From positions 1-64,000 of the forward strand of contig JAWLGR010000010.1 of assembly GCA_041684965.1 (NCBI GenBank): 64,000 nucleotides of DNA, in the 5' to 3' direction. The position numbers and the translations under genes were made by a program. The notes under the pieces were generated by a model. That model worked only from the letters and a program-made list of their open reading frames with translations. It made no database searches and had not been told where the DNA came from. This stretch comes from Mariniphaga sp041684965. GTDB lineage: Bacteria > Bacteroidota > Bacteroidia > Bacteroidales > Prolixibacteraceae. Positions 54,787-64,000 of this stretch are shown one piece after another (positions within the stretch are counted from its first letter, which is position 1; the number at the start of each line of letters is the position of its first letter).

Positions 54787-55909
54787 AAAAAGGGTTTTGC
54801 ATATCATACCAAGTCTCTCAATAGGTGGGATTGAATCCCTGGTCGTGGCAATGTATGAAAACATTGACAGGAGTAAATTTCAATTTGACTTTGCTGTTTT
54901 TAATCCAAACAATCCGATGCACAAAGAACAGCTTGAGGAGTTGGGGGCCAATATCTATTTTATTGCCGATGCAGGCAGCAAATCATCTGTGATTTCAAAA
55001 GTTTTATGGAGAATCAAAGCAATTTATAATTTTGCTATTCTTATTTCAAAAAATCGTTACGATGTTTTGCATTGTCACAATTACAGTAACTACGGTCCTT
55101 ATATTGTGCTGGGAGCTATTAAAGGAATTCCGGTGCGAATTGTACATTCGCATACGGGTGGGAGTTTAAAAGAATCCAATTTTGATAAGCTCATTAGAAG
55201 GATTAAGAATAAATTAAATTTTGAGCATCTCATCACTTTAAAAGTGGGATGTTCAAACACAGCATCAAAATGGCTATACGGAAAAAGTAGTCAGATAAAT
55301 GGTAAAATAAAAGTCATTTATAACGGAATTGACATGGTTAAGTTTAAACCTGTTGATTCAACAGAAAAACGAAATATTCAAAAAGTGCATGGAATGCAGC
55401 AGGGAATTCATTTTGTCCATGTAGCACGGTTTACCACGGCAAAAAATGAGTTATTTCTGATAGAACTCTTTTATGAAATGACAAAATTGACAACTAGCAT
55501 ATACCTTAATTTTATAGGTTTTGGACCATTGGAAAGAAAAATGAAAAATTGGATTCATACCTTAAAAATTGATGATCGTGTCCGCTTTTTTGATTTGAAT
55601 TCAAATATTCCACAATTGCTGGGTGCAATGGATTATTTTCTTCTGCCTTCATTATGGGAAGGCTTTCCTATTACAGCTCTGGAAGCCCAGGCTGCAGGTC
55701 TTCCTATATTTATATCGGATACTGTAACAAAAGAAGTGGATATGGGCCTGGCAACTTATTTACCAATTGATAAAGGAGCTAAATTCTGGGCAGAAAAAAT
55801 ACTTGAATTAATTAATTCTGATACAATTCCTAAAAAAGTCAATCTTGAAAAAAGAAACCAGTTTGATATTAAAACTGTAACAATTCAATTTGAATCTTTA
55901 TATAATTAA
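54776..55909 (+). CDS. GT4 glycosyltransferase
   Basis: This 377-aa enzyme has the N-terminal motif HIIPSLSIGGIESLVVAM, HSHTGG mid-region and the donor motif LPSLWEGFPITALEAQAAGLPIFIS. It is cytosolic. The start overlaps the polymerase by 11 bp (ATGG at 54776), and the 3' end precedes the next gene by 7 bp, so all three are one unit. It belongs to the GT4 EpsF/CapM-like group. Confidence 0.9.
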   Translation: MVHKKRVLHIIPSLSIGGIESLVVAMYENIDRSKFQFDFAVFNPNNPMHKEQLEELGANIYFIADAGSKSSVISKVLWRIKAIYNFAILISKNRYDVLHCHNYSNYGPYIVLGAIKGIPVRIVHSHTGGSLKESNFDKLIRRIKNKLNFEHLITLKVGCSNTASKWLYGKSSQINGKIKVIYNGIDMVKFKPVDSTEKRNIQKVHGMQQGIHFVHVARFTTAKNELFLIELFYEMTKLTTSIYLNFIGFGPLERKMKNWIHTLKIDDRVRFFDLNSNIPQLLGAMDYFLLPSLWEGFPITALEAQAAGLPIFISDTVTKEVDMGLATYLPIDKGAKFWAEKILELINSDTIPKKVNLEKRNQFDIKTVTIQFESLYN

Positions 55910-55916
55910 AACAATA

Positions 55917-57143
55917 ATGAAAATTTTATATGTAACTGGCATGGCTGCTCCTTTAAAAGGAATACTTACAGGGAAAACAGAAAAAGAAATAAATGGCCTG
56001 CCTGGTTTTTTCTTTCCCTGGTACAAACTTATCAAAAGAGGTCATCAGGTTGATTTTGTAGTAATATCAAATTTTAATGAGAAGCATGATATTAAAGTAG
56101 ACTGGTTTAAAGAAGAAAATTTGATTGCTAATGTTTATGATCCCTATTCTGAAAATTTTGGATTTTTTCGCATCTTCCGGCAAGCGAAACGATTTTTAAA
56201 ATTATTGTATTATACTGATAAAGCAATCAAAAAAAACCATTATGATTTTATTTATTGTAAAGCTTATGAAGGTGTTGCCGGAAATATTCTTGCGAACTGG
56301 CATAAAATACCATCTGGCACAAGATCATTTGGCACTACGCTTTATCCATTACTAAAAAATAATGGGAGCTTTAAAACAGCATTGAAGAGGCCATTGGAAT
56401 ATGTGACATTCAAAATTAAAAAAGACTTCTTTTTAATGACCGATGATGCAACACATGGAGATAAGGTTTATGAAATCTGGAAACCCAAAAAGGAAAAATA
56501 TCAATTTTTATTTTGGAGGACTGGAGTGGAGATTAAAAATATTGAGGATATCCCGGTAAATATTCAAATTCCGGATCATCCTTTTTTATTTTTTGCTGCC
56601 CGATTTGATCCATGGAAAAGACACGACAGAATTATTAAAATCTTACATTACCTTCATGAGTCAGATATTAAAGCTCACCTATATTTTGCTGGCCAGCAAA
56701 CTTCAAAGAGTTATTTCAGCCAGATTGAAGGATTAGTTGAAAAATACCATCTCACAGACTATGTTCATTTTATGGGAGTTGTAACACAAGATGAAGTAAA
56801 AATTTTGGCTTATCATTCAATGGCAAGTATCTTCATGTATGATTTTGCTAATATTGGAAATGTTTTTTTTGAAACATTTGCAGTAGGCAGCATTGTCATA
56901 GGGTTGGATGATGGAGTATTAAATGAATTTATTTCTCATGAATTAAATGGATATCTTATTAATGATGAGAAAGAAGCAACTGAAGCAATCAAGATGCTAT
57001 ATAATAATCCTGAACTTCAATCATCTATAAGAACAGAGGCTATAAAAACTGCCAGAGAGAAATTCTTAACAATTGATGAACGTTTTGATAAGGAAGTAGA
57101 TTTGATTGAAGATATAGTTAATAAAAGAAAGCAAGATAAGTGA
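55917..57143 (+). CDS. GT4-like glycosyltransferase
   Basis: The start at ATG 55917 gives MKILYVTGMAAPLKG; the longer frame to 55890 adds nine residues that do not look like a real N-terminus. The 408-aa protein has the C-terminal donor fold (FFAARFDPWKRHDRIIK; HFMGVVTQDEVKILAYHSMASIFMYDFANIGNVFFETFAVG). The E-x7-E is less typical than in the neighbours (ETFAVGSIV), so the donor preference may differ. It is placed in the middle of the assembly genes. Confidence 0.85.
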   Translation: MKILYVTGMAAPLKGILTGKTEKEINGLPGFFFPWYKLIKRGHQVDFVVISNFNEKHDIKVDWFKEENLIANVYDPYSENFGFFRIFRQAKRFLKLLYYTDKAIKKNHYDFIYCKAYEGVAGNILANWHKIPSGTRSFGTTLYPLLKNNGSFKTALKRPLEYVTFKIKKDFFLMTDDATHGDKVYEIWKPKKEKYQFLFWRTGVEIKNIEDIPVNIQIPDHPFLFFAARFDPWKRHDRIIKILHYLHESDIKAHLYFAGQQTSKSYFSQIEGLVEKYHLTDYVHFMGVVTQDEVKILAYHSMASIFMYDFANIGNVFFETFAVGSIVIGLDDGVLNEFISHELNGYLINDEKEATEAIKMLYNNPELQSSIRTEAIKTAREKFLTIDERFDKEVDLIEDIVNKRKQDK

Positions 57144-57235
57144 CAATTGACCAGTGCCTCAGACTGTTTCCAAAATCAAATAACATTGTTCAAGCCTTTT
57201 TTCAAAATAATTATTAATGTCATGAGCGTTCATTG

Positions 57236-58777
57236 ATGCAAATTTCTACTAACAAACGTATAGCTAAAAACACCCTTATGCTTTACATACGCATGATAAT
57301 TGTTATGGGTGTATCGCTCTATACGTCCCGTATAATTTTAAACACTCTGGGTGTTGAGGATTTTGGAATTTATAATGTAGTGGGCGGATTTGTCGTTATG
57401 ATAGGTTTTTTAAATAGTGCTATGAGCTCAGCTGTGCAACGTTTTATATCAATCGAAATTGGTCGTAAGGATTATACGCAATTAGGAAATGTATTTAATA
57501 TGTCGGTTAATATTCATTTACTTGCGGCGGTTTTAATTCTTGTAGTTGCAGAAACAATTGGGTTATGGTTTGTACAAAATCAACTGACAATTCCACCCGA
57601 ACGTTTTTCTGCTGCCATGTGGGTTTATCAGTTTTCAATACTGGCTCTCATTGCCCATATGCTAAACGTACCCTATCATTCAACCATTATTGCCCATGAA
57701 CGGATGAATGTATTTGCGTGGATAAGTGTTGTTGAAGTAAGTTTAAAATTGTTCATCGTATTTATGTTACAGTGGTTTGGTTTTGATAAATTAAAATTAT
57801 ATGCTTTGCTAATGTTCAGCTTAGCGCTTATTATCAGATTAGTTTACAGAACTTACTGTAATAGAAATTTTCCCGAAAGTAAATTTAAAATCTATTGGAA
57901 TACTTTGTTGTTTAAAAAAATGACAAGTTTTGCAAGTTGGAATCTAATAGGAACTGGAGCCCATGTTTTGTATGGACAAGGAATTAATGTTTTATTGAAT
58001 ATTTTCTTTGGCCCTGTAGTGAATGCCGCCAGGGGTATCGCTTATCAGGTTCGCGGTGCAGTGATGACATTTATGATTAATTTTCAAATAGCAATAAATC
58101 CTCAAATCATCAAGTCTTTTGCGTCAAAAGATTTAAAATATATGCACCAGCTTATTTTTCGAGGTGCAAAATTTTCTTTTTTTCTGATATTTCTGTTTTC
58201 TGTCCCCATTTTACTGGAAACCGGAATCCTGCTAAATCTATGGTTGAAGATTGTTCCTGATTATACTATTATTTTCACACAACTTGCTATTATTAATGTA
58301 TTAATAGACAGCGTTGGCAGGCCTTTAATGACCGCAGCACAGGCTTCCGGAAAAATTAAACTCTATCAGAGTATAACAGGAGGATTATTGTTGTTAATAC
58401 TTCCACTCTCCTGGATTTTTTTAAAATTAGGATTTCCACCTCAGGTCACACTTTATGTAAGCATTTCAATGTCAATTATCGTTCACTTTCCCTTATTGAA
58501 AATTGTCAGTAACCTGGTAGGTTTATCTATCAGGGAATACATTCAAAATGTTTTTTACAAAATAATTCCTGTAGCTATGATATCGATTATTCCTTCTTTG
58601 CTCATTAAATATTTCATGGATCCCGGGATATATAGGTTGATTATTATGGTTTTTACTTCCTCTGTTTCAATTGCAATTTCTGTTTATTTAATCGGATTAA
58701 GTTCAGTGGAAAAAACATTTATAGATAAACAAGTAATGCAACTCATAGGTAAAGCCAAAGTAAAATTCGTCAACTAA
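57236..58777 (+). CDS. Wzx-type oligosaccharide flippase (MATE/MOP superfamily)
   Basis: I chose ATG 57236 over TTG 57233. The 513-aa membrane protein has about 12-14 helices and starts with TLMLYIRMIIVMGVSLYTSRIILNTLGVEDFGIYNVVGGFV, the typical opening of the polysaccharide transporter family. It flips the undecaprenyl-linked repeat unit across the inner membrane. With the polymerase at 53479 it indicates a Wzx/Wzy-dependent pathway. Confidence 0.93.
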   Translation: MQISTNKRIAKNTLMLYIRMIIVMGVSLYTSRIILNTLGVEDFGIYNVVGGFVVMIGFLNSAMSSAVQRFISIEIGRKDYTQLGNVFNMSVNIHLLAAVLILVVAETIGLWFVQNQLTIPPERFSAAMWVYQFSILALIAHMLNVPYHSTIIAHERMNVFAWISVVEVSLKLFIVFMLQWFGFDKLKLYALLMFSLALIIRLVYRTYCNRNFPESKFKIYWNTLLFKKMTSFASWNLIGTGAHVLYGQGINVLLNIFFGPVVNAARGIAYQVRGAVMTFMINFQIAINPQIIKSFASKDLKYMHQLIFRGAKFSFFLIFLFSVPILLETGILLNLWLKIVPDYTIIFTQLAIINVLIDSVGRPLMTAAQASGKIKLYQSITGGLLLLILPLSWIFLKLGFPPQVTLYVSISMSIIVHFPLLKIVSNLVGLSIREYIQNVFYKIIPVAMISIIPSLLIKYFMDPGIYRLIIMVFTSSVSIAISVYLIGLSSVEKTFIDKQVMQLIGKAKVKFVN

Positions 58778-58823
58778 TTCACCTGACCTAGTTCTTATTT
58801 TTAAAAAAATTGACTTTCAATAT

Positions 58824-59906
58824 ATGGTATCCCACGAGACGAATTACAACTCCAGCAACTACAAAATTAAAAGATACTCCCCCACATATAAACCTCAGAT
58901 AATTGAACTGTTAAACGGAATGTGGTCAGAATATGAAAAAAGCGTCAGGAATGAATTGTTCCAATGGCGGTTTGAGGAGAATCCCTATGAGAAACCAGTT
59001 ATGTTCATTGCAGTTGACAAAGAAAAAGTTGTTGGTTTCCGCTCTTTTATTTCCCAAATATTTATCCGGGAGGGAAAAAAATACCTGGCATTTAGTCCTA
59101 CCGATACCATTATCCACCGCCAATACCGCCGAAAGGGTATTATATCGGCTTTAAATGACAAATGCATAATGGAACTGAATAGAATTTATAAAGATCAAAG
59201 CATTATATTAATAAATACTTCAACCTCTAAGCCCAGCATGCCGGTTTATCTTAAACAGCACTGGCAAAAATCAAACGGATTGAGACGTTTCTATTTTAAA
59301 TATTCGTTATTAAATTATTTAAAATACTTCACAGTAACTAACAAAAATAGGAAACGTTCAAAGTCAGTCATTTTAATACAAAAGAAATATACAATTGAAA
59401 TTACCAGCGAAATAAAAAGCAATGAGCTTTCTGAATTTAACAATCAAATACGGAATCCCAAACGGTGGACCAACATAAGGGATGAAAAGTTTTTTAGCTG
59501 GAGGTACAGTTTTGAACCGGAAAAATTTCTCTGTACTTATTGCTATTTCGATAAAAAGCTGCAGGGATATATTATTTTAAAGCATACAACTGAAGCAAAA
59601 GGTTCGATCGATCAGTTTGAGGCCATTAACGATAAAGTTTTTAGAATAATGCTGAGGGCCGTTATAAAATATTCGAAAATTCCACAAGTTCGAAGCTATG
59701 CTTTTTTACCCGAGGAAAAAAAACTCCTGAAAAAAAACGGTTTTATAGCTGAACCGGTAGCTCTTCTTAAAAAAATTGGCCGTTTGCGTTTTCCTGTTCT
59801 TGTAAGGCCTGGCAAAATACAACCTGAAGATAAAGATTTTATCGTTGATGGCCGGGACATCCGGAACATTGAAAACTGGCATCTCCAGATTGCAGACAGA
59901 CATTAA
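58824..59906 (+). CDS. GNAT-family acyltransferase
   Basis: This 360-aa protein has an N-terminal GNAT domain (about 10-150). The acetyl-CoA pyrophosphate loop is in QYRRKGIISALNDKC (R-x-x-G-x-G/A form). The second half (about 190-350) has a further GNAT-like fold (FSWRYSFEPEKFLCTYCYFDK...). Double-GNAT or large GNAT enzymes N-acylate amino sugars or join amino acids in cell-wall bridge synthesis. The acceptor is unknown; an aminosugar of the capsule is likely. It is 47 bp after the flippase and 16 bp before the next glycosyltransferase. Confidence 0.82.
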   Translation: MVSHETNYNSSNYKIKRYSPTYKPQIIELLNGMWSEYEKSVRNELFQWRFEENPYEKPVMFIAVDKEKVVGFRSFISQIFIREGKKYLAFSPTDTIIHRQYRRKGIISALNDKCIMELNRIYKDQSIILINTSTSKPSMPVYLKQHWQKSNGLRRFYFKYSLLNYLKYFTVTNKNRKRSKSVILIQKKYTIEITSEIKSNELSEFNNQIRNPKRWTNIRDEKFFSWRYSFEPEKFLCTYCYFDKKLQGYIILKHTTEAKGSIDQFEAINDKVFRIMLRAVIKYSKIPQVRSYAFLPEEKKLLKKNGFIAEPVALLKKIGRLRFPVLVRPGKIQPEDKDFIVDGRDIRNIENWHLQIADRH

Positions 59907-59921
59907 TTTCAGCTTTATAAA

Positions 59922-61205
59922 ATGAACTCAAACAAAAAACGAAAAATACTTTTTCTGAATGATTTTTATTACCCCAAACCGATGCCAAATGGCATATGCC
60001 TGCACCGGGTAGCAAAGGAATTAATAAAATCAGGCTGCGAAGTACATGTAATAGCCTATAAACGTTCAGGACAAAATGCAATACCTGAATACGAAGGGGT
60101 AAAGATCCATTACATTAAAATGCGGCTGTTTTTCACATTACGGACATATGGTGAAGAAAATATTCTATCATTATTGGGTAAGATAGCACTATTAGCAGCC
60201 AAACCTATAAATAAAATTGCAAAGCTAGTGTGGCTTCCATGGTTTCCAATGGCGTCACCCATGACTGTAAAACGTTATTATATAAAAGCAGGAGATTTAC
60301 ATGAACAGCATAATTTTGATGCAGTCATATCTCTTTTTAATCCGGATGACACATTATTTGCAGGGGCCCGATTAAGGAAACGATTCCCGGAAATAAAATT
60401 AGGTGCCTATATACTCGACTCCCTAATCTTTCTGGCAGGAAAGAAAAAACTACCTTCTCTTCTCAGGAATAAATTATCTTGGAAATTTGAGAAAATGGTG
60501 TATGAGAATTTTGACAAGGTTTTTAATATGGAGACCCATTTCGATCATCACCAGTTTGAAAAATATGATCCTTACAGAAATAAAATGGTTTTTCTGGACA
60601 CCCCGCTTTTTTTGCCCCGGCAATTGATTTTAAAAAAGAAGCTTTTTGATCCTGGAAAAAAGCACCTGGTGTATATGGGTACTCTCTTTAAATCATTCAG
60701 AAATCCTGATTATATGTATCGGCTATTTGTAAAAGTCAACGAAAAGGATGATTATAATTTACATTTCTATACAAGAGGAGATTGTGAAAGCAGCGTTATA
60801 AATTATCAAAAAAAAACCAATGGCTCTGTTGTCAGGCACGGGTTTGTTGAGCATTCAGAAGTTGATAACATATATGCAAATGCTCATTATCTGATTAATC
60901 TGGGAGTTTCAAATTCCACGAATATATCAAGTAAGATTTTTGATTACATGTCGATAGGAAAACCTATAATTCATTTTTACTATTATGATAACGATGTAAA
61001 TTTGAGATATTTTCAAAAATATAAACTGGCCTTACTGATAAAAATGGATGAAGAGCTATTTGCAGAAAATGCTTTAAGATTAGGACAATTTTTAAAAAGT
61101 GCTTTCCAAAAAACTGTTGATTCAAAAACACTGCTAAATACCTTCAATAAAAATCTTCCCGAATATACTGCCGGTCATTTTAAAAAACTTGCAGGAATTT
61201 CATAA
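59922..61205 (+). CDS. Glycosyltransferase (GT4-like)
   Basis: This 427-aa enzyme has the N-terminal motif LFLNDFYYPKPMPNGICLHRVAKELIKSG (a glycosyltransferase B fold acceptor domain) and a C-terminal donor-binding fold with YLINLGVSNSTNISSKIFDYMSIGKPIIHFY, where the usual E-x7-E is changed to S-K-I-F-D. No membrane segment is seen. It is part of the same polycistronic run. Confidence 0.82.
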   Translation: MNSNKKRKILFLNDFYYPKPMPNGICLHRVAKELIKSGCEVHVIAYKRSGQNAIPEYEGVKIHYIKMRLFFTLRTYGEENILSLLGKIALLAAKPINKIAKLVWLPWFPMASPMTVKRYYIKAGDLHEQHNFDAVISLFNPDDTLFAGARLRKRFPEIKLGAYILDSLIFLAGKKKLPSLLRNKLSWKFEKMVYENFDKVFNMETHFDHHQFEKYDPYRNKMVFLDTPLFLPRQLILKKKLFDPGKKHLVYMGTLFKSFRNPDYMYRLFVKVNEKDDYNLHFYTRGDCESSVINYQKKTNGSVVRHGFVEHSEVDNIYANAHYLINLGVSNSTNISSKIFDYMSIGKPIIHFYYYDNDVNLRYFQKYKLALLIKMDEELFAENALRLGQFLKSAFQKTVDSKTLLNTFNKNLPEYTAGHFKKLAGIS

Positions 61206-61273
61206 CAAATCCCACAAGTGTAATTTTATTGTATTCATAATAACTGCACACATTAATTAAAACCATATAAATC

Positions 61274-62323
61274 ATGTTTACCAATAAAACACTATTAATT
61301 ACAGGTGGTACTGGCAGCTTTGGCCATGCTATCCTGAACCGTTTTTTAACAACCGACATTGGTGAAATCCGCATATTTTCAAGAGATGAGAAAAAGCAGG
61401 ATGAAATACGAAAAAAGTATAACAGCAATAAACTAAGCTTTTACCTGGGAGATGTCAGGGATAGGGGTAGTATAAAAGATGCAATGCATGGGGTGGATTT
61501 TGTTTTTCATGCCGCGGCTTTAAAACAGGTTCCTTCCTGTGAATTTTTCCCTATCGAAGCAGTAAAAACGAATGTGCTGGGGGTGGACAACGTGCTGAAT
61601 GCTGCCATCAATTCGGGTGTCAAAAAAGTTATTTGTTTATCAACTGATAAAGCAGCCTACCCTGTAAATGCAATGGGTATTTCAAAAGCAATGATGGAAA
61701 AGGTGTTTGTTTCAAAGTCGCGAACAATTTCACCCGAAAAAACTCTGATTTGTGGAACCCGGTATGGCAATGTTATATGCTCCCGCGGATCGGTTATTCC
61801 CCTATTTATTGAGCAAATAAAAGGAGGAAAAAATATTACCGTTACCGAACCTCAAATGACGCGTTTTATTATGAGTCTGGATGAAGCTATTGATTTGGTG
61901 CTGTATGCTTTTAAAAATGCTGAGGCAGGTGATATAATGGTACAAAAAGCTGACGCTTGCTTTATGGGTGATTTGGCTCAGGCTTTAAAGGAAATGTTTA
62001 ATGCAGACAATCCCATCGATATTATTGGGGTAAGGCATGGTGAAAAAATTTACGAAGTACTTTTAACCAAAGAAGAGTCGGCACGTGCCATTGATATGGG
62101 TAATTTTTTCAGGGTCCCGGCTGACAACAGAAATCTGAATTATGCAAAGTTTCTGGAAAAGGGGTCAAAATCACTTAAAACAGCAATTGAATACAATTCT
62201 CAAAGTACCAACCTGCTGTCAGTAGAACAAATAAAAAATAAATTATTCAGCATCAAAGAAGTGCAGGATGAATTATCAACCTGGAAAGGAAAAGTAAATG
62301 AAAGTTCTTATTACTGGGAATAA
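61274..62323 (+). CDS. capE: UDP-GlcNAc 4,6-dehydratase/5-epimerase (CapE type)
   Basis: This 349-aa inverting dehydratase of the FlaA1/CapE group has the nucleotide motif TGGTGSFGHAI, the catalytic Met-x3-Lys in PVNAMGISKAMMEK with LSTDKAAYP, and the family-typical GTRYGNVICSRGSVIPLF. It converts UDP-GlcNAc to UDP-2-acetamido-2,6-dideoxy-beta-L-arabino-4-hexulose, the first step to L-FucNAc-type sugars. It overlaps capF by 26 bp, suggesting coupled translation. Confidence 0.93.
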   Translation: MFTNKTLLITGGTGSFGHAILNRFLTTDIGEIRIFSRDEKKQDEIRKKYNSNKLSFYLGDVRDRGSIKDAMHGVDFVFHAAALKQVPSCEFFPIEAVKTNVLGVDNVLNAAINSGVKKVICLSTDKAAYPVNAMGISKAMMEKVFVSKSRTISPEKTLICGTRYGNVICSRGSVIPLFIEQIKGGKNITVTEPQMTRFIMSLDEAIDLVLYAFKNAEAGDIMVQKADACFMGDLAQALKEMFNADNPIDIIGVRHGEKIYEVLLTKEESARAIDMGNFFRVPADNRNLNYAKFLEKGSKSLKTAIEYNSQSTNLLSVEQIKNKLFSIKEVQDELSTWKGKVNESSYYWE

Positions 62324-63065
62324 AGGATTTATAGGTCGTAATTTGTGCGAGGCTTTAATCAAAAAGCCTGGAATCGAAATTCTTCCGTTCGATAAAGATA
62401 CGGATGCCTCTTTATTGAAAGAATATACCAAACAATGCGATTTTGTGTATCATCTGGCTGCGGTTCACCGGCCTCCGACAGCTTCTGAATTTGATAGTAT
62501 AAACCGAGTCTTTTTTGAGGATGTGCTGGCATTGATTCAGGAATATGAAAATCCTTGTCCGGTTTTGCTGACTTCATCTGTACATGCAGGTACTGATTCG
62601 GTTTATGGAAAAAGTAAAATTGCAGCAGAAGAAGCACTGAGAAAACATTCGGCAATAATGAATTCCAGAGCCATTATTTACAGATTAACAAATACATTTG
62701 GCCGGTATGCTTTACCAAATCATCATTCAGTAGTTGCTAATTTTTGCCACAGCATTGCAAATAACTATCCAGTTATAATAAATGAACCGGACCGGCTGAT
62801 ACGATTTTACTACATTGACGATGTCGTTGATTCTTTTAAAATTCATCTTGAAAAAGATATTGAACCTCCTGGCCATGGATTTTTTGCTTTACCTGAGGGC
62901 CTCACCTATACAATCAGGTTGAAGGATCTGGCGGAATTATTATATCGATATAAATCCTTAACTGACCAGGGTATAAAATATATGCTTGAAGATGAATTCA
63001 GCAGAAAACTTTATGACACCTTTCTGTCTTATCTACAAGATATAACAGCCAATGCAAATGAATAA
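62298..63065 (+). CDS. capF: CapF-like NAD-dependent reductase, lacking the cupin domain
   Basis: This 255-aa short-chain dehydrogenase has the glycine motif TGNKGFIGRNL and the Tyr-x3-Lys in YGKSKIAAEEAL. It has the CapF-type tail up to SRKLYDTFLSYL, where the family normally continues into a C-terminal cupin epimerase domain of about 110 aa. Here a stop follows at once, so the C-3 epimerisation step would be missing and a different sugar would be made. Alternatively a separate cupin gene lies outside the window. No base change explains it. Confidence 0.85.
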   Translation: MKVLITGNKGFIGRNLCEALIKKPGIEILPFDKDTDASLLKEYTKQCDFVYHLAAVHRPPTASEFDSINRVFFEDVLALIQEYENPCPVLLTSSVHAGTDSVYGKSKIAAEEALRKHSAIMNSRAIIYRLTNTFGRYALPNHHSVVANFCHSIANNYPVIINEPDRLIRFYYIDDVVDSFKIHLEKDIEPPGHGFFALPEGLTYTIRLKDLAELLYRYKSLTDQGIKYMLEDEFSRKLYDTFLSYLQDITANANE

Positions 63066-64000
63066 AAATGAGATAAAATCACCAGCCAGGTTTGTGATCA
63101 GTATTGATACCGAGTTGGCCTGGGGAAGTATCTACGATGAGAATATTCTTAAAAGCAGGCTTGAATCCTTTAAAAAATCAAGAGCTGCCATTAATGAAAT
63201 TCTAACCTTATTTGAAAGGTATAATATTTCTGCAACCTGGGCAATCGTAGGCCATCTGATGCTTGAAAACTGTAGTAAGGAACATGGGATAAAACATCCT
63301 GATATAATACGCCCCTCTTACAAAGGGTCTGAGAAAGACTGGTTTTATTTTGATCCATGTGAAAGAAAGGAAAAAAATTCAATCTGGTATGGCGACGATA
63401 TCGTAAGAAAAATTATGGATTGTAAAGTAATACAGGAGATTGGTTCGCATAGTTTCAGCCATATATCGTTTGGAAATGAAGGGTGCAGTAAAGAATGTGC
63501 TGAATCCGATATAAAAAAATGGGTGGAAGTTGCTAAAATGTACGATATAAAACCAAATTCCTTTGTTTTCCCATATAACTCAGAAGGTCATCACGATCTG
63601 TTAAAAAAATATGAGTTCAAAATTTACAGAAGCAAAAATGCTGAAGGATATTCGAAAATAAAAAATAAAAAGCTTAAGCAAATTGTCAACATCCTGGACC
63701 GTATTTTTGCAATTAGCCCTTCTACCAGTAAAGTAGTCACTGGCAAAAGCAACCTGTTGACAATTCATGGAGATTTCTGCTATTTCAGATATAAAGGATG
63801 GAGAAATTTTCTCATGTGGAAATCTGCTGTCAGAAAATCAAAAAAAGGAATTGATATGGCGATTGAAAGGGGTGAGACATTCCATTTATGGTTTCACCCA
63901 TTTGAGGTGACCGCTAATCTAAAGGAGTCTATTAAGGATTTTGATGAAATTTTGAGTTATGCGCACAGTAAGATAGCTCTCGGTTTATTGGAAAACAGTA
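63058..64000 (+). CDS. Polysaccharide deacetylase-like protein (3' end outside window)
   Basis: The frame is open from ATG 63058 (ATG 63052 also in frame) to the end of the window without a stop, at least 314 aa. The motifs VISIDTELAWG near the start and SHSFSHISFG mid-way match the NodB-fold Asp and His-x3-His metal site. FVFPYNSEGH and WFHPFEV lie in the later motif regions. It would remove acetyl groups from the glycan or its precursor. It overlaps capF by 8 bp, so it belongs to the same unit. Confidence 0.85.
   Translation, partial: MNKNEIKSPARFVISIDTELAWGSIYDENILKSRLESFKKSRAAINEILTLFERYNISATWAIVGHLMLENCSKEHGIKHPDIIRPSYKGSEKDWFYFDPCERKEKNSIWYGDDIVRKIMDCKVIQEIGSHSFSHISFGNEGCSKECAESDIKKWVEVAKMYDIKPNSFVFPYNSEGHHDLLKKYEFKIYRSKNAEGYSKIKNKKLKQIVNILDRIFAISPSTSKVVTGKSNLLTIHGDFCYFRYKGWRNFLMWKSAVRKSKKGIDMAIERGETFHLWFHPFEVTANLKESIKDFDEILSYAHSKIALGLLENS

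Overview
The window reads as one scaffold piece from a Bacteroidota genome, most likely an environmental Bacteroidales/Marinilabiliales-type bacterium. The evidence is TAnnTTTG-like -7 promoter boxes, a type IX secretion (T9SS) C-terminal sorting domain with SprB-type repeats, a lipoprotein TamA paired with TamB, PorT-like barrels, few Shine-Dalgarno sequences and A-rich leaders. One 100-N assembly gap lies inside a repeat gene at 42651-42750. I saw no rRNA, tRNA, CRISPR array or intact insertion sequence.

Region 1 (1-20.9 kb) is an envelope and stress block. It holds the end of a hybrid histidine kinase, small membrane or stress proteins (lmo0937-like, YtxH), a B12-dependent radical SAM enzyme, an M48 lipoprotein peptidase, an AI-2E permease, an Mla/MCE lipid ABC transporter (permease, ATPase, MCE protein), an Omp85-like barrel, TamB plus TamL, a PorT-like barrel, a glycine-zipper OmpA lipoprotein and a lone phosphoglycosyl transferase. 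Region 2 (21.1-28.2 kb) has a CheB-CheR-PAS fusion, a small PAS protein, a YcbB-type L,D-transpeptidase with an octapeptide repeat, a lipoprotein, a beta-barrel and a CsbD-like protein. Region 3 (28.2-39.4 kb) is a carbohydrate block: PIG-L deacetylase, GT4, VIT1-type transporter, GH100-like glycosidase, glucan phosphorylase, a startless CheB remnant, class I aldolase, YihY, and on the opposite strand a GT4 fused to a helical-toroid domain, then a 41-aa basic protein.

Region 4 (40-45 kb) holds a VTT-like membrane protein, a T9SS-secreted SprB-repeat protein and a repeat-rich non-coding stretch. Region 5 (45-64 kb) is an exopolysaccharide/capsule cluster: a winged-helix regulator, UDP-glucuronate-epimerase-like enzyme, phosphoglycosyl transferase, HpcH-type aldolase, D-2-hydroxyacid dehydrogenase, five glycosyltransferases, an asparagine-synthase-like enzyme, a Wzy-like polymerase, a flippase, a GNAT enzyme, CapE, a CapF lacking its cupin domain, and a deacetylase that runs off the end.

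The most striking observation is a promoter architecture repeated eight times on both strands between 1.0 and 39.6 kb. A GTGTGAATGATGTAAC-like box is followed 21 bp later by a second TGTAAC-like box, and a TAnnTTTR -7 box starts exactly 56 bp after GTGAA in all eight copies. It sits upstream of envelope and stress genes and twice upstream of genes of 41-55 codons that are easy to miss. It looks like the signature of an activator-controlled envelope-stress regulon, and I found no copy in the exopolysaccharide cluster.
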